In this document: in pieces, positions 62,227 through 64,000 of the stretch
Layout: the number at the start of each line of letters is the position of its first letter
Numbering within the stretch: position 1 is the stretch's first letter
Source of the DNA: Achromobacter sp. Bel
GTDB taxonomy: Bacteria; Pseudomonadota; Gammaproteobacteria; Burkholderiales; Burkholderiaceae_B
DNA length: 64,000 nt
Assembly: GCF_012928505.1 (NCBI RefSeq)
Contig: NZ_JABBJN010000008.1
Location: 62,001-126,000 of the forward strand
Direction: 5' to 3'
Made by a program: the position numbers and the translations under genes
Notes under the pieces: model-generated
Database searches by the model: none
The model's input: only the letters and a program-made list of their open reading frames with translations
What the model was told of the DNA's origin: nothing

Positions 62227-62901
62227 ATGTCCGAACTCGTCCGCCCCAAGCTTGACCTCCCCGCTGGCCGCAGCAAGGTGCTGATGCACTCGTGCTGCGC
62301 GCCCTGTTCCGGCGAAGTCATGGAAGCCATGACGGCCTCCGGCATCGATTATGCGATCTACTTCTACAACCCGAATATCCATCCGGTCAAAGAGTACGAG
62401 ATCCGAAAGCAGGAGAACATCCGCTTCGCCGAACAGCACGGCATCGAATTCATCGATGCCGACTACGACATGGACAACTGGTTCGACCGCGTGAAGGGCA
62501 TGGAAGACGCCCCGGAACGCGGCGAACGCTGCACCGCCTGCTTCGACATGCGCTTTGAGCGCACCGCGCTGTACGCGCACGAGCACGGGTTCGACACCAT
62601 CACCAGCTCGCTCGGCATTTCGCGCTGGAAGGACATGAACCAGATCAACGGCTGCGGCGAACGCGCCGCCGCCCGCTACGACGACCTGGTCTACTGGACC
62701 TATAACTGGCGCAAGGGTGGCGGGTCCGCCCGCATGATCGAAATCAGCAAGCGCGAGAACTTCTATCAACAGGAATATTGCGGCTGCGTCTACTCCCTGC
62801 GCGACACGAACCGCCACCGCCGTTCGCAAGGCCGCGAACGCATCCACATCGGCGTGAAGTTCTACGGCAAGGAAGACCTGATCAACGAAGAACTGCTCTG
62901 A
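62227..62901 (+). CDS. queH: Epoxyqueuosine reductase QueH
   Basis: Last enzyme of queuosine synthesis, reducing the epoxide in tRNA. The 224 aa protein has the QueH (DUF208) cysteines: Cys23-Cys24 and Cys27 (HSCCAPCS), Cys102 and Cys105 (RCTACFD), Cys185 and Cys187 (YCGCVY). These bind an iron-sulfur cluster and a second metal in QueH. It is the non-homologous replacement for cobalamin-dependent QueG. It lies 63 bp after glnE. Confidence 0.95.
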   Translation: MSELVRPKLDLPAGRSKVLMHSCCAPCSGEVMEAMTASGIDYAIYFYNPNIHPVKEYEIRKQENIRFAEQHGIEFIDADYDMDNWFDRVKGMEDAPERGERCTACFDMRFERTALYAHEHGFDTITSSLGISRWKDMNQINGCGERAAARYDDLVYWTYNWRKGGGSARMIEISKRENFYQQEYCGCVYSLRDTNRHRRSQGRERIHIGVKFYGKEDLINEELL

Positions 62902-62934
62902 TTCCCGAGCAATGTTGATCCCGCCCGGGCAGCG

Positions 62935-63888
62935 CTAACGCGCCTGCCGGCGGTATTCCGACGGCGATGCGCCGTAACGTTTGCGGAACGCGTGGCTGAA
63001 ACGCGCCGCGTCGGAAAACCCGAACCGGTACGCGATATCGCCAATCTGCCGTACGGACTGCGTGGCGTCGCACAGCGCATCCCGGCTGCGCTCCAACCTG
63101 GCGCTGAGGATGAAATCGGCAGGCGTAGTGGCCGCCAGCGCGAACAGGTTGTACAGATAACGCCGCGACATCCGGAACGCCGCAGCGGCGGATGCCGGCG
63201 ACAAGGCGGGATCGTGCAGGTTTTCAAGGATGTGCTGTTGGACGCGGCGCAACTGCGCCTGCTTGAAGCCCGCCTGGTCCTGCTCGGCCAGCCCCCCCGC
63301 CCGTTCGCTAATGTCCAGCCCCATCATCTGCAGCACCGCGTTGGCCGCGTCACGCGCCGCGCTTTCGGACAGATGGGCCTGTTCGCCCAACGCGACGCGC
63401 AGCAGGTCCATGGCCATGCGGCCGCAACCGTGCTGGCCGCTGAAGTTGCGAGCCACGGCGTTCTGCATGAACGGCTGCCAGGCTTCGGTTTGCTTGCCGG
63501 GCACCTGCATCACCAGAAAATGTGCACCGTCATCCACATCGACCTCGTACGGCCGGGTGGTGTCGTAGATGCTCCATTCCCCCGGCATCAGCAAGGCAGT
63601 GCGATTGGACTGGCGGATCTCGCTGCGGCCCGCCAATTGCAGCGTGACCTTGTAGCCGGCGTCTTCGGCGCGAGCTGCCAGCAGCTTGCTGCGGCGTACC
63701 CGTTGCGCGCTGCTGTGCAATTCGCTGACCTGCATCCAGCCCAGGCAGCCCACCGCCACGCTGTTGCGGAAACGCGTGGGGAACACGGCCGATACTTCCA
63801 GTGGCACGAAGGTACTGCTGATGCTTTCCTGCCAACTGGCGCAATCCAGGAAGTGCCTGGGCGCACTGTGCAAAAGGGATAGTGACAT
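62935..63888 (-). CDS. AraC-family regulator with AraC-binding-like N-terminal domain
   Basis: 317 aa regulator. The N-terminal domain (about residues 1-190) resembles the ligand domain of FeaR/NphR-type regulators, with LLMPGEWSIYDTTRPYEV as its clearest block. The AraC HTH is at about 212-315 (LSPASAAAAFRMSRRYLYNL, IAYRFGFSDAARFSHAFRKR). The ATG at 63888 follows GGAG with good spacing and is preferred over 63918. FeaR-like members control aromatic amine or nitrile use. The likely target genes would be beyond the right edge. Confidence 0.9.
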   Translation of the reverse strand: MSLSLLHSAPRHFLDCASWQESISSTFVPLEVSAVFPTRFRNSVAVGCLGWMQVSELHSSAQRVRRSKLLAARAEDAGYKVTLQLAGRSEIRQSNRTALLMPGEWSIYDTTRPYEVDVDDGAHFLVMQVPGKQTEAWQPFMQNAVARNFSGQHGCGRMAMDLLRVALGEQAHLSESAARDAANAVLQMMGLDISERAGGLAEQDQAGFKQAQLRRVQQHILENLHDPALSPASAAAAFRMSRRYLYNLFALAATTPADFILSARLERSRDALCDATQSVRQIGDIAYRFGFSDAARFSHAFRKRYGASPSEYRRQAR

Positions 63889-64000
63889 GGCGACTCCGGT
63901 GCTGCCTCTTTCTAGCACTGCACGCCTGGGGGGAGTATCGGTGAGAACCCCTAACTGCCCGCCGGACTACGGTTTCCTGTCGCTCCCATACGAATATTCG
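63889..64000. other. Upstream region of the AraC regulator, window end
   Basis: No gene is seen in these last 112 bp. They probably hold the promoter of the AraC-type gene and of a divergent gene beyond the window. Confidence 0.4.

Overview
The window is GC-rich chromosomal DNA of a betaproteobacterium in the family Alcaligenaceae. Gene content and protein style fit Achromobacter best and the close relative Bordetella next. The reasons are the block ndk-rlmN-rodZ-ispG-hisS-yfgM-bamB-der, the ectR-ectABCD set, the TAXI-type TRAP transporter, and intergenic GC-rich palindromes typical of these genera. This assignment rests on recognition, not on a search.

Layout. 1-7900 (minus): a housekeeping block for nucleotide supply, rRNA methylation, isoprenoids, tRNA charging, outer-membrane assembly and ribosome assembly. 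8297-11191 (plus): valS. 11275-15654 (minus): a catabolic cassette of XRE-cupin regulator, polar amino acid ABC transporter and FAD amine oxidase, apparently importing and oxidising one amino compound. 15762-17570 (minus): rpsP-rimM-trmD, without rplS next to it. 18014-18595 (plus): an exported protein of unknown role. 18685-21578 (minus): alaS and tusA. 21658-30504 (minus): an eight-gene type IVb (R64/TCP-like) pilus operon, pilL-N-O-P-Q-R-S-V, with tightly overlapping genes but no prepilin peptidase or lytic transglycosylase.

30717-36115 (minus): dadA with an orphan UgpB-like binding protein, a ferredoxin-type flavin reductase, panD and a MOSC protein. 36254-40142 (minus): ectR-ectA-ectB-ectC-ectD for the osmolytes ectoine and 5-hydroxyectoine, with a good sigma70-type promoter. 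40384-46586 (plus): an RpiR regulator, a class III aminotransferase and a TAXI TRAP transporter, apparently a dedicated uptake and transamination route for an unknown substrate. 46587-48454 (minus): a TetR regulator with a DUF418 membrane protein. 48592-53524 (minus): parE, a YcxB-like membrane protein and parC. 53852-55555 (plus): trxA and rho, each behind a structured leader. 55620-59309 (minus): yhdP. 59398-62901 (plus): glnE and queH. 62935-63888 (minus): an AraC-family regulator.

I saw no rRNA, tRNA, CRISPR array, insertion sequence, integrase or prophage gene. The best candidates for something undescribed are the reduced type IVb pilus operon with its two-domain PilL-like lipoprotein, the two transporter-plus-enzyme cassettes with unknown substrates, the membrane protein wedged between the topoisomerase IV genes, and several unexplained regulatory structures (the trxA leader repeats, a plus-strand promoter with hairpin opposite panD/MOSC, and palindromes at the XRE, TetR and RpiR promoters).
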